The notes beneath the pieces were generated by a model. The model made no database searches. It saw nothing but the letters and a program-made list of their open reading frames with translations, and had not been told where the DNA came from. This document shows, in pieces, positions 7,485-14,823 of a stretch of DNA of 21,582 nucleotides. The position numbers were made by a program, and so were the translations under genes. Every line of letters starts with the position of its first letter. Positions within the stretch are counted from its first letter, which is position 1. Source of the DNA: a virus; the IMG/VR virus record IMGVR_UViG_3300005086_000040, positions 1 through 21,582 of that record; one strand, 5' to 3'.

Positions 7485-10400
7485 TTACAGGTCTTCGGTG
7501 GCGGACAACATGGCGCGCTCATAGGCGGCGCCCGCTCGCTCGATCAGGTCTTCCATCTCGTCGTCGCCGGACTGGCGTTCCATGACGGCCAGGATCCGGT
7601 CGGCCAGGTCGGGGGACAGCATGTCGGGCACCGTGCCGTCGATCACGGATTGCAGGAACTGGCGGTCGTTGCGGCGCATGGCCTCCTCCTCGCTTTCTGG
7701 CGCTGCGGGCTCGGGGGTTGCGCTGCCCTCGCCTTCGCCGGCCTCTTGGCCGCCGCTGGGCGCGGCGTCACGGTTGAACAGGGGGCGATAGCTCTCCCAG
7801 TCGTCGGCAGCCTTCCACACGGCGTTGCGCGCGGTGACGGCCGGCTTGTCCCAGTCCTTCTGCTGTTCGGCCAGCCAGGCCAGCAGCACGCCGGCCATCA
7901 GCGGGTCACGCTTGGCGCGGGTCTTGATCTTGCCGGTGATCGAATTGACGAACAGCGAGCGCTCCATGCCCGGCATGGTGCCGGCATCGATGCCCTTGAT
8001 GGTGGCCAGCGAGCGCGTGAAGTCGCGGGTCAGCGACGCGAACTCGTCGCGCTGGGTGACGGCCCGAGCCTGCTCCAGCGGATCGGCGGCGGGCGCCTCC
8101 TCGGCGGGCTCCTCGGCGGCAGCGGGCTTGCCCTCGGCGGCGCTCGGCAGCCAGGCCTTGAGCTCGTCGACGCTCATCTCCTGCGTGCTGCCCAGGCCAT
8201 CCCAGCCGGCGCGGTAGCTGGACAGGTAGCCCTGCTCGGCAGCCTCCTTGGTGGCGAAGCCCAGCATCACCTTGTGCTCGTCCAGCTCGCCGTCCTTGCC
8301 CACCTGGTTGATGACGAACACGCGCTCGCTCTCCAGGTCGGGGCCGATGAACACGTCGACCTCATCGCCGTCGGCGCCCTTGGTGCCCTTGATGTAGCCG
8401 TAGTCGTTCGCCATGGACACCGACCACGCCTCGCCCTCCTGCGTGGTGCCCGAGCGCTCGCTGCCCTTGGGGTTCTCGATGGCCACCGTCAGGCCGTGGA
8501 TCTCGACCTCGCCCTTGGCGTACTCCCCGTTCTCCTTCTCCGCCTCGGTCGGCTCGGTATCGGTGGCCTGACGAGCCTGCTCGATGTCGTCCTCGTTCGG
8601 CTGGCCGTCACCGGCGGGCGCCTCGTCCGGGGGTGCGCTGAACATGTCCAGCGACTCGATGGCGTAACTGCCCTCGCCGTACTCCTTCTCCAGCTCCCGG
8701 TTGGCGGCGTCGATGATCTGCTCGAGACTGGCCTGCTGGCCCTCGCCGAACATGTCCACGGTCTGGCCGCGCTCGGCTTCCTGGCGCACGAACGCCGCCA
8801 TGGCCTTGAAGGCCAGTCCCAGACGCTTGGCGCTGCGGTTGTTCTGGTTGATGAACAGGGCCATGGCAGAGGTGGCCGGCGGAATATCGCCGAACAGCCC
8901 CATCTGGTTGACCACCTCCTCGACGCTCGACCCGTCCGCCTTGGCGCGGCGCACCAGGTTGGTGGCGTCGATGATGGCCTGCACCGCCTGCTCGTTCAGC
9001 GAGACCTCGACGCTATCCACCAGCTGATTGGTCAGCGCATCGGTGCCGGCCTGGTCGGCAGCCTGTGCCCGAATGAACTCGGGGGCGGCCACGTTGAGGG
9101 CGTTGACCACATTGGCCACCTCGGGCTTGCTGGCGTCGGCGGTCATCTCCAGCAGGCGCTCGTCGTTGTACGCCTTGGCGAAGATGGCGGCCTGAATGCG
9201 CGCCACCAGCGCCCCGGTGGGATTGCCGTCGCTGGTCATGTACTGGGCGGCCTCGGTATCGCCCAGGGACTGCAGGAAGCCCATGATGAAGTCGCGGTTG
9301 GATGCGGCCAGCAGGTTGCCGTCATCGGCCAGCTTGGCGACCAGGGCCTCGTCCAGCCGGTCGGCGTCGGCGCGGGCCTTCTCGGTACCGGTCATGCTCA
9401 GCTTGTCGTCCTGGTTGGCCTCGACGGCGAACTCCCGGCGGTCCAGCGCGGACGTGCGCACACGCACGAGCACGGGCGCCTTCATGGCGCGCACGCGGCC
9501 GGCATCCAGGTTGTAGTGGTGGGCCTCCTCGATCAGCCATTCGCGGTACTCGTCGGCGCTGCCGCTGCGGTACGCCTCCTGAATGGCCATGGTGCGACCG
9601 TTGCCGGACTCCACGACACGATCCGGGCCGACGATGGGCGCCCCGGTGTCGGCGCGACGGGTGCGCCCCAGGCTATCCGGATCCAGCTGGCGGGCGGTCT
9701 TCTTGACCCAGGCGATGGACGCATCGCGCCCGCGATCACGCGGCTGAAGCTCGGTCGGGAAGGCAGGGTTGGGGTCGCCGTTGATGTCATGCGAGGCGAT
9801 CAGCTCCTCGGCCTCCACCACGGTGAAGCCGGTCTGCACCTCGGAGCCCTTGGCGGTCTTGACCACGTTCTCGGCGCCCTCGGGCTCGAGCTCGCCGTCG
9901 GCATTGACGCCGGTCGGCGTGTCCTTGCCGGTGGGCTCGGCGGGCGGCTCGCCCTCGGCCAGCTCCACGAAGCGCTCCCAACCGATTTGCTCGGCCAGCT
10001 CGTTCTTCACGGCTGCTGCCTGAATCGGGTAGGCCTTCTGGAAGGCGGACCACGCCTCGGCATCGACCTGGCTTGGCGCCTCGCCGGCGGCGAGAGACGC
10101 CTTCCAGCCGTCGATGGTGGCCTCGGCCGCTTCGCGACGTGCAGCGGCGCCGTCGTCGCGGCTTGTGACTCCCAGGTCGATACGCTCCGCCAGCGCCTCG
10201 GGAGACAGGTCCAGAGAGTCGCTCATGAAGAAGCCGGCGACGCCGGAGAGCGTGTAATTCATGCCCACCACGTTGCCGCCGGCGCCGACGCTCTCGGTGT
10301 TGACTACCAGCGTGACGCCACCCTTCGACAGTTCGCCGTAGCTTTCGCCGCCCCATCCCAGCTCGCGAAGGGCGTTGCGAACCTCGATGACGCGGCCTTG

Positions 10401-11672
10401 GAAGAAGCTGTCGAGCTGGTCCTGGTAGCGCTCCTTGGCCTCATCGCCGGCCGCGATGATGCGCGCGAAGTCGTCAGCAGTCTGCGGATCTTGAGGGAGG
10501 GCACCGGGAGCATCAGCGGCACCCGGGAAACCCCCGGCCTCCCGCCCAGAGACGCCTTCCTCGCCTTCGCTCACCGCCTGGCTCAGCGGCTTGGGTTCGA
10601 AGTACAGGTCGAGCTCCACCCCGGCGCCTGTCAGCTCGTCGACGCCGATGTAGCCGAGCTCACCCTGCCCCAATCCGGGGTCGGCCCAGCCGAAGGCCTG
10701 CTCGGTGCCATCGCCCTTGGCGTCCTTCTCGGTGATGTACCAGTCGCCTCCGCCGCGAAAGTAGTGCAGGTAGGCGGTGGTCTCGTCCATCTCCTTGCCG
10801 TCCTGCTCATAGGTCTTGGCCATGCCGTCGATGATGCTGGCCAGCACCTGAGCGCGATCGATGTAGGCCTCGGACTCCTCGCCCTTGCGGATGACGTCGG
10901 CCATGGCCCGGTACTGCTGACGGGAAAGCCAGGGGCGAAGCTCGTCCAGCAGGTCGAGGCCTTCCTGCTTGGTCAGCGGCTTGGGCGTGTTCAGCGCCTC
11001 GTCCTCGGCCTCGATGCGGGCAATCTCGATCTGCCGGGTCAGGCCGTCGAGTTCGGTTTCCAGCTCGCCGATTTCGCCCTTCAGGGACTCGATGTACGCC
11101 AGGCGCTCGGCACGCTTCTGGTTCATGCGCGCGAAGGTCTTGGAGTTCTTCTCGGCCAGCTTCATGATGCGCTTCGCCACCTGGCGAATCGGCAGGTCGC
11201 TGCCGCGCTCCGGGGCCACCACGATGGTGATGTCCTTCTTGTTGAGCAGCCACTTCCAGCTGATGAGCTCATCGGTGGGCTTCAGCGACTTGGCGGTACC
11301 GGCGTCGGGGTTGTGGAACATGACGGTCACGGTCTGGCCGTCGCTCAACTCGAAGATGGCGGCGACATTGACCACGCCCTGACGCTTGAAGGGGCTGGAC
11401 ACCTGCGAGGCCACGACCTCCAGCTCGCCGCCGCCGGCCGACATGACGCGCTCCAGGCTGCGCACCTTGCGCCCCAGGCTGGATTGGGTGGCAACCAGGG
11501 CGTCCAGCTCGAAGATGGCCTCGGCCTCCTCCAGGATGTCGTCGAGCGTCACGCTGTCGAAGATCAGGCCGTCGTCGGCGTCGGAGCGCCGGATGCGGTA
11601 CAGCAGTTGGTCCAGCGACATGCCCACCGGCATGGCGCTACTGTCGTTCCACAGAACAGGAGGTGCAGACAT
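7485..11672 (-). CDS. darA: DarA-like large polyvalent protein (DarA-N, DUF2958, DdrB/ParB-like, pyrophosphatase-like)
   Basis: A 1395-aa multi-domain protein. Residues 1-225 match the DarA N-terminal domain known from P1-type defence-against-restriction proteins (FELSDGQTVTVMFHNPD, 107-123; ISWKWLLNKKDITIVVAPER, 137-156; LAEKNSKTFARMNQKRAE, 172-189), followed by a coiled coil. Residues 307-366 look like DUF2958 (GDWYITEKDAKGDG ... ELGYIGVDEL). Residues 635-985 resemble the DdrB-like ParB-superfamily domain (GAPIVGPDRVVESGNGR, 677-693). Residues 1050-1176 resemble the soluble inorganic pyrophosphatase-like domain of polyvalent proteins: YGYIKGT (1091-1097) and DGDEVDV (1101-1107) keep the three metal-binding Asp of the DGDPVD signature, with Glu in place of Pro. 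Acidic, low-complexity linkers join the parts. The start follows AAGGGG at moderate spacing and a 120-base gap. P1 DarA is a capsid-internal protein injected with DNA; the same role here is inference. Domain borders are approximate. Confidence 0.88.
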   Translation of the reverse strand: MSAPPVLWNDSSAMPVGMSLDQLLYRIRRSDADDGLIFDSVTLDDILEEAEAIFELDALVATQSSLGRKVRSLERVMSAGGGELEVVASQVSSPFKRQGVVNVAAIFELSDGQTVTVMFHNPDAGTAKSLKPTDELISWKWLLNKKDITIVVAPERGSDLPIRQVAKRIMKLAEKNSKTFARMNQKRAERLAYIESLKGEIGELETELDGLTRQIEIARIEAEDEALNTPKPLTKQEGLDLLDELRPWLSRQQYRAMADVIRKGEESEAYIDRAQVLASIIDGMAKTYEQDGKEMDETTAYLHYFRGGGDWYITEKDAKGDGTEQAFGWADPGLGQGELGYIGVDELTGAGVELDLYFEPKPLSQAVSEGEEGVSGREAGGFPGAADAPGALPQDPQTADDFARIIAAGDEAKERYQDQLDSFFQGRVIEVRNALRELGWGGESYGELSKGGVTLVVNTESVGAGGNVVGMNYTLSGVAGFFMSDSLDLSPEALAERIDLGVTSRDDGAAARREAAEATIDGWKASLAAGEAPSQVDAEAWSAFQKAYPIQAAAVKNELAEQIGWERFVELAEGEPPAEPTGKDTPTGVNADGELEPEGAENVVKTAKGSEVQTGFTVVEAEELIASHDINGDPNPAFPTELQPRDRGRDASIAWVKKTARQLDPDSLGRTRRADTGAPIVGPDRVVESGNGRTMAIQEAYRSGSADEYREWLIEEAHHYNLDAGRVRAMKAPVLVRVRTSALDRREFAVEANQDDKLSMTGTEKARADADRLDEALVAKLADDGNLLAASNRDFIMGFLQSLGDTEAAQYMTSDGNPTGALVARIQAAIFAKAYNDERLLEMTADASKPEVANVVNALNVAAPEFIRAQAADQAGTDALTNQLVDSVEVSLNEQAVQAIIDATNLVRRAKADGSSVEEVVNQMGLFGDIPPATSAMALFINQNNRSAKRLGLAFKAMAAFVRQEAERGQTVDMFGEGQQASLEQIIDAANRELEKEYGEGSYAIESLDMFSAPPDEAPAGDGQPNEDDIEQARQATDTEPTEAEKENGEYAKGEVEIHGLTVAIENPKGSERSGTTQEGEAWSVSMANDYGYIKGTKGADGDEVDVFIGPDLESERVFVINQVGKDGELDEHKVMLGFATKEAAEQGYLSSYRAGWDGLGSTQEMSVDELKAWLPSAAEGKPAAAEEPAEEAPAADPLEQARAVTQRDEFASLTRDFTRSLATIKGIDAGTMPGMERSLFVNSITGKIKTRAKRDPLMAGVLLAWLAEQQKDWDKPAVTARNAVWKAADDWESYRPLFNRDAAPSGGQEAGEGEGSATPEPAAPESEEEAMRRNDRQFLQSVIDGTVPDMLSPDLADRILAVMERQSGDDEMEDLIERAGAAYERAMLSATEDL

Positions 11673-11792
11673 AGCAAGGCCCCTTGATGGGTTGAACAGG
11701 GCGCCGATGGGCGCGCTATGGGGCCATGCTATGGGAGGGAGAGGGGTGGGCCCGGTCGGCTTTTCCTGGCCGCGACGGGCTCCATGGCGGGC
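11673..11792. other. 120-base intergenic region upstream of the DarA-like gene
   Basis: This is the longest gene-free gap in the window. It is GC-rich. On the minus strand it holds a direct repeat of CCCATAGC (about 14 bases apart) flanking CATGGCCC, and a short GCGCC/GGCGC dyad at 11701-11714. It is where a promoter or operator for the two giant anti-restriction genes would be expected, but I see no convincing sigma70 -35/-10 pair and no T-rich terminator for the upstream tail operon. Confidence 0.4.
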
Positions 11793-12083
11793 CTAGCCGC
11801 CGGCAAACACGTCACCGGAGCCGGCCGCCACGGCAGAGCCGCAGTCCACGGAGTCGCCGACACGCCCCAGGGGCTTGCCGTTGACGTTGACGCTGCCTGA
11901 CCCGCTGGCCAGGGCGCCGCCGTGGCAGACCGGCACGTCGTTGCAGTGCGTGGCCCAGCCATCGCCCACGCGGTGAGCCGGGATGCCGTTGACCATGACG
12001 TCAGGGCTTCCGCTCGTGCTGTTGCGCGGCGGGAACGCCCCGTGTCCGGTGCAGCTATCGCCTTGCCGAGTGACGGCGGGCAT
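11793..12083 (-). CDS. PAAR-domain spike-tip protein
   Basis: A 96-aa PAAR-repeat protein of usual length. PAAR proteins form a small zinc-bound cone on the end of the phage or type VI spike and sharpen it for membrane piercing. The pattern is complete: TGHG at 12-15, a VNG.PAHRVGD turn (31-41), THC (45-47), CHGG (53-56), a second VNGKPLGRVGDSV turn (67-79) and CGSAVAAGSGDVFAGG at the end. Likely metal ligands are among His14, His46, His54 and Cys81, by analogy with the family. The start is fixed by a strong AAGGAGG six bases upstream, which makes the gene overlap the end of the preceding ORF by 29 bases. It lies downstream of the hub and OB-fold spike genes, consistent with assembly of the central spike. 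It is the last tail gene before the anti-restriction pair. Confidence 0.92.
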   Translation of the reverse strand: MPAVTRQGDSCTGHGAFPPRNSTSGSPDVMVNGIPAHRVGDGWATHCNDVPVCHGGALASGSGSVNVNGKPLGRVGDSVDCGSAVAAGSGDVFAGG

Positions 12084-12564
12084 CGATCTCCTCCTTCAGC
12101 CGGTCGCGGCCGGCCGTCCAGTCCTGGTGAATCTCGATCAGGTACGACATGTAGGCCTCGCTGCCGTCCTCGAGGTCGGCGATCACGTCGAGCCGGTAGG
12201 CGCGCGTGGTGTCGCGGCTGGGTCGGAACTCGATCACCTCCTCGGCACTGGCGGGCAGCGCCTGCCAGTCGAGCACGCGGGCCACCTGGCCGTCCTGCAG
12301 GTAGTCGATGAAGTCGATGGGGAACAGTCCGGCCAGGTTGCCAGCGCTCACCGTCAGGCCGTCGGGACCACCCTCCACCGCCAGCACGCTCTGTTCCGGG
12401 GTGATGCTCCCCCGGTAGCCGGTCACCGCCACCGGCGCCGGCAGCCCGGTCACGGGGTCGACGCCCTCCACGTCCACGCTGATGGTGGTCGACACCGGGC
12501 CGCCGGTCTCCGGCAGGCTGAACAGCACGTCTGGCGGCGGCGTCCAGGTCTCGGTCGTGGCCAT
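12055..12564 (-). CDS. Hypothetical tail/baseplate-associated protein, 169 aa
   Basis: I do not recognise this protein. It looks beta-rich, with many Val/Thr/Gly segments (for example VSTTISVDVEGVDPVTGLPA, residues 24-43), then ends in a charged helix (DWTAGRDRLKEEIDARRH, about 148-165). There is no signal peptide or membrane segment. It begins six bases after the stop of the DarA-N-like gene with no clear Shine-Dalgarno sequence, so it probably relies on re-initiation, and its 3' end overlaps the PAAR gene start by 29 bases. Its place between the spike gene and the PAAR tip suggests a baseplate or spike-adaptor role; that is inference from neighbours only. A tail-fibre or immunoglobulin-like structural domain is another possibility. 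Confidence 0.8.
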   Translation of the reverse strand: MATTETWTPPPDVLFSLPETGGPVSTTISVDVEGVDPVTGLPAPVAVTGYRGSITPEQSVLAVEGGPDGLTVSAGNLAGLFPIDFIDYLQDGQVARVLDWQALPASAEEVIEFRPSRDTTRAYRLDVIADLEDGSEAYMSYLIEIHQDWTAGRDRLKEEIDARRHSARR

Positions 12565-12569
12565 GGCGA

Positions 12570-13055
12570 TCAGGCGGCGTCAGGCTTGAGCTCGGCGAGC
12601 TGCTGGCGGGCGTCGTCCACGGCCTCCTTGAGGGCGTCGCGCTTCTCCTCGAGGCGGGTCTCCATGCGCGGGGCCGCCGTCTTCATGCGCTTGGGCAGCT
12701 TCACCTTGGCCTTGGCCAGGCGCTTCTGGAAGGCCGTCCGGCCCCGGTCCATGGCCTGCACGATCTCGCCGATGGCCTTGGCGTGATCGTCCTGGTTGGC
12801 CATCGGCATGACCTTGCGGTTGAGCATGACCTGAAAGATGTCGCCCGGGCGCTTGATGCGCAGCTTGACCACCTGGCTGTCGGAGAAGGTCAGGCTGATT
12901 TCGCGGTAGCTGACGCCGCTGGTGCGCTTGACGCGGGAGTCGACGTCGACGCTCACCGGGTTGGCGCCGGCGCGCTTGAAGTGCTTTTCGAGCTCCTTGA
13001 CGGCCTTGTCCTTGCGGGTCAGGTCGTCGAAGGAGAACAGGAGATTGGCAGCCAT
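12570..13055 (-). CDS. Small DarA-N-like protein, 161 aa
   Basis: A basic, helical-ended protein whose residues 35-115 resemble the N-terminal domain of the DarA-like protein in this window. Shared features in the same order are a KR.(.)GV motif (KRTSGV at 43-48 versus KRQGV at 96-100), FSDSQVVKL (57-65) versus LSDGQTVTV (109-117), LNRKVMP (78-84) versus LNKKDIT (143-149), and a helix with AF.KR..KAK (108-117) versus TFARMNQKRAE. The C-terminal 45 residues are a charged coiled-coil-like helix. In P1 a small gene (hdf) lies next to darA and is a member of the Dar group; equivalence is tentative. A perfect AAGGAGG five bases before the ATG fixes the start. The gene sits between the OB-fold spike and an unknown tail gene. 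Possible roles: internal virion protein, packaging partner or chaperone for the large DarA-like protein. The resemblance was found by eye and is not scored. Confidence 0.75.
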   Translation of the reverse strand: MAANLLFSFDDLTRKDKAVKELEKHFKRAGANPVSVDVDSRVKRTSGVSYREISLTFSDSQVVKLRIKRPGDIFQVMLNRKVMPMANQDDHAKAIGEIVQAMDRGRTAFQKRLAKAKVKLPKRMKTAAPRMETRLEEKRDALKEAVDDARQQLAELKPDAA

Positions 13056-13068
13056 GGCGGCCTCCTTG

Positions 13069-13539
13069 TCAGTTCAGGTTGATCATGCTGGCCAGCTGCG
13101 TGATATCGCCTGGCGTCAGGGTGATGGTCGAGCTACCCACCTGCAGGGTGATGCTGTCCTTGGCGCTGACGTGCACCAGGCCGCCGGAGTTCAGGCGCAT
13201 CTCGGCATCGGTGAGCAACTGCATGTTCTCCTTGTGCCAGCGCCGCCAGCCGATGGAGTTGCCGGTCGTCGGGTTCCGCCAGCCGGTGATCAGCGGGTGG
13301 CGCGGGTCGCCCTGTATGAACTCGACCCACACCTTGTCGCCGGCCAGCACCTCGATCTCGGTCATGGTCTCGTGCCGGGACTTGTCGCCGATGGGGTACT
13401 CGATCTCGGCGATCAGGCCACCCTCGGCACCATCGGTGATGCCCGGGATGCTGACCTCGCAAGTGCGGCTGTCGCCGTCGTAGGACGTGACTACCGCCGG
13501 CCACTTGCCGGCCAGCAGGCCGCCTCCGGTCGCACTCAT
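13069..13539 (-). CDS. Baseplate central spike protein, gp5/gpV-like OB fold
   Basis: A 156-aa spike protein. Residues 10-90 form a gp5/gpV-type OB-fold: PAVVTSYDGDSRTCEVSIPG, then LAGDKVWVEFIQGDPRHPLI (65-84) with the GDP..P.ITG hallmark of the spike family. After a linker with WHKENMQLLT come short alternating beta segments (LVHVSAKDSITLQVGSSTIT, 121-140), expected for a trimeric beta-helix needle. The open frame continues 99 codons upstream (to 13836), but that part overlaps the hub gene and reads as an Arg/Gly-rich shadow, so the ATG at 13539 is chosen; it overlaps the TGA of the hub gene as ATGA, a coupling signal. With the hub upstream and the PAAR protein three genes downstream it should form the membrane-puncturing device. 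No lysozyme domain is present, so this is a P2 gpV/T6SS-like spike rather than a T4 gp5. Confidence 0.9.
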   Translation of the reverse strand: MSATGGGLLAGKWPAVVTSYDGDSRTCEVSIPGITDGAEGGLIAEIEYPIGDKSRHETMTEIEVLAGDKVWVEFIQGDPRHPLITGWRNPTTGNSIGWRRWHKENMQLLTDAEMRLNSGGLVHVSAKDSITLQVGSSTITLTPGDITQLASMINLN

Positions 13540-14435
13540 CGCTCCCACCTCCCCAGCCATACGCGGGTGAATTGCTCCGGGGCATCGCCGTCGGCCCCGG
13601 GCGCGAACAGGTTGGCGACCGTCATGGCCACCAGCGGCTCCCCGCCCACGACCTCGATCAGGTCGCCGGCGGCGATCTTCTGCGTGTACTTCAGGCGCGT
13701 GACCTTGGTCAGCACCAGGCAGCCCGTCATGTTGCGCAGCGTCATTGCGTTGGCGCCCGGCTGGAAGCGCGCGGCGCGCGGCTTGCCCCGGTTGCCGTAC
13801 ACGAACTCGCCATCGGCATCCAGGCTGTAGAACCACGGGATGTCGTGGCGCTCCAGGAAGCCGGACTCCACGTCATCGGAGGCGGAGTCGACGATGGTGT
13901 CCACCGGCTCCTGGTCGAACAGCGAGCCCAGCGGGATGAATGCCAGGCGGCCGTTTCGCCACCTAACGACGCCGCCCGCCTCCTGCAGGGCGCGGGCGAT
14001 GTGATAGGTGTGGGCCTCACCGGCCAGGCAGACGAAGCGCGGTACCGCGAAGTCGCCCTCGATGCCGCGCAGCGTGGCCCCGCACGCGCGATAGACCTCG
14101 GCCAGGGTGGCGCCGTGCTTGATCACCGCCCGGGGCTTGATGAACGCCACCGGCGTCACCGGCTTCAGGGTGGCGATCAGCCGCACATAGCCGGACAGGT
14201 CGTCGCCCTGCATGCGCGCCTGCTGGACGTGCTCGGACTTGATGATCTCCAGCTCGTCGCCGTCATAGGTGGTGATCGAGCGCCCGACCTCGAAGTGCTG
14301 GGCGGTCTCGGTACCGACGCGGATCTCGGCTTCCAGGGTGAGCGGTATCGGCACCAGGTCGGAGCGCAGCACCGCCCGGCGGATGAAGTCGCCGCGGATG
14401 CGTTGGTCGCCGTTCTCGCCGAAATACAGCTCCAT
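13536..14435 (-). CDS. Putative baseplate hub protein (gp27/gpD-like)
   Basis: A 299-aa protein placed directly before the OB-fold spike, where gp27/gpD-type hub proteins are found. It begins MELYFGENGDQRIRGDFIRR, followed by LVPIPLTLEAEIR (27-39) and an ERDE-like beta segment ITTYDGDELEIIKSEHV (54-70). Later parts include a GATLAEVYRACGATLRGIEG stretch (108-127), typical of the hub domain in which a short helix precedes a beta barrel, and a polar, beta-rich C-terminus. The hub is a trimer that connects tail tube to spike. The ATG has a purine-rich AGGGGG upstream and starts 10 bases after the preceding gene. Assignment rests on position and overall pattern; I could not confirm specific hub motifs, so the name is provisional. 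Confidence 0.6.
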   Translation of the reverse strand: MELYFGENGDQRIRGDFIRRAVLRSDLVPIPLTLEAEIRVGTETAQHFEVGRSITTYDGDELEIIKSEHVQQARMQGDDLSGYVRLIATLKPVTPVAFIKPRAVIKHGATLAEVYRACGATLRGIEGDFAVPRFVCLAGEAHTYHIARALQEAGGVVRWRNGRLAFIPLGSLFDQEPVDTIVDSASDDVESGFLERHDIPWFYSLDADGEFVYGNRGKPRAARFQPGANAMTLRNMTGCLVLTKVTRLKYTQKIAAGDLIEVVGGEPLVAMTVANLFAPGADGDAPEQFTRVWLGRWER

Positions 14436-14445
14436 GTCCTACCCC

Positions 14446-14823
14446 CTAGATCGTGATGACCGGGTGATAGAAGACGCGACGCGGCAGCTCGGCCTCCATC
14501 TGGGCAATCTCGCCGCCGACCTCGGAGCTGGACCGCCCGAAGCCGCCGCCGGCACTGAGGATGCCGGTCGCCTCCAGCTGTAGCGCGTTCTCGCGCTCGA
14601 CGTAGAGCACGAACAGCGGGCGAATCTCTGCCCACTCGGACACCGTGACGTCCAGGGTGTCGTCGATCTCCGCGCCGTCGGCCAGGTGCGTGAGCTCGGC
14701 GAAGCCGGCGTAGTACGACACCGCCGCCACGGCCAGGGCCGTGACGGATTCGGGTGGCAAGATGTTGGCGGCCCCGCGTTCGTTCTCGACGAACCGGGCC
14801 ACCAGGTTCGCCAGGATGGCCAT
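14446..14823 (-). CDS. Small phage structural protein, unknown function, 125 aa
   Basis: I do not recognise a specific family. The N-terminus has a helical segment (MAILANLVARFVENERGAAN), then an Ala-rich helix (VTALAVAAVSYYAGFAEL, 27-44) that is not hydrophobic enough to call a membrane segment with confidence. The middle carries VSEWAEIRPLFVLYVERENA (61-80), a pattern resembling small neck or tail-completion proteins, and the end is FGRSSSEVGGEIAQMEAE followed by a short PRRVFYHPVITI tail. Its start overlaps the stop of the tube-like gene by one base (TGATG), and it ends 10 bases before the hub gene, so it is embedded in the baseplate operon. A connector, tail-completion or baseplate role is likely from position alone. 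Confidence 0.78.
   Translation of the reverse strand: MAILANLVARFVENERGAANILPPESVTALAVAAVSYYAGFAELTHLADGAEIDDTLDVTVSEWAEIRPLFVLYVERENALQLEATGILSAGGGFGRSSSEVGGEIAQMEAELPRRVFYHPVITI

Noticed and set aside
6867-11687. A 1606-codon plus-strand open frame covering the DarA-like gene and the start of the DarB-like gene.
   Set aside because: Same codon-register effect as above; it runs across a gene border and its protein is low-complexity. The minus-strand DarA-like frame has recognisable domains.
11701-11714. GCGCC/GGCGC dyad in the gap before the DarA-like gene as a transcription terminator.
   Set aside because: The stem is only 5 bp and no T-run follows on either strand.
13540-13836. A 99-codon N-terminal extension of the OB-fold spike frame.
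   Set aside because: It overlaps the hub gene and reads as Arg/Gln/Gly-rich shadow. The ATGA junction at 13539-13536 and the start of the recognisable spike domain support the shorter form.
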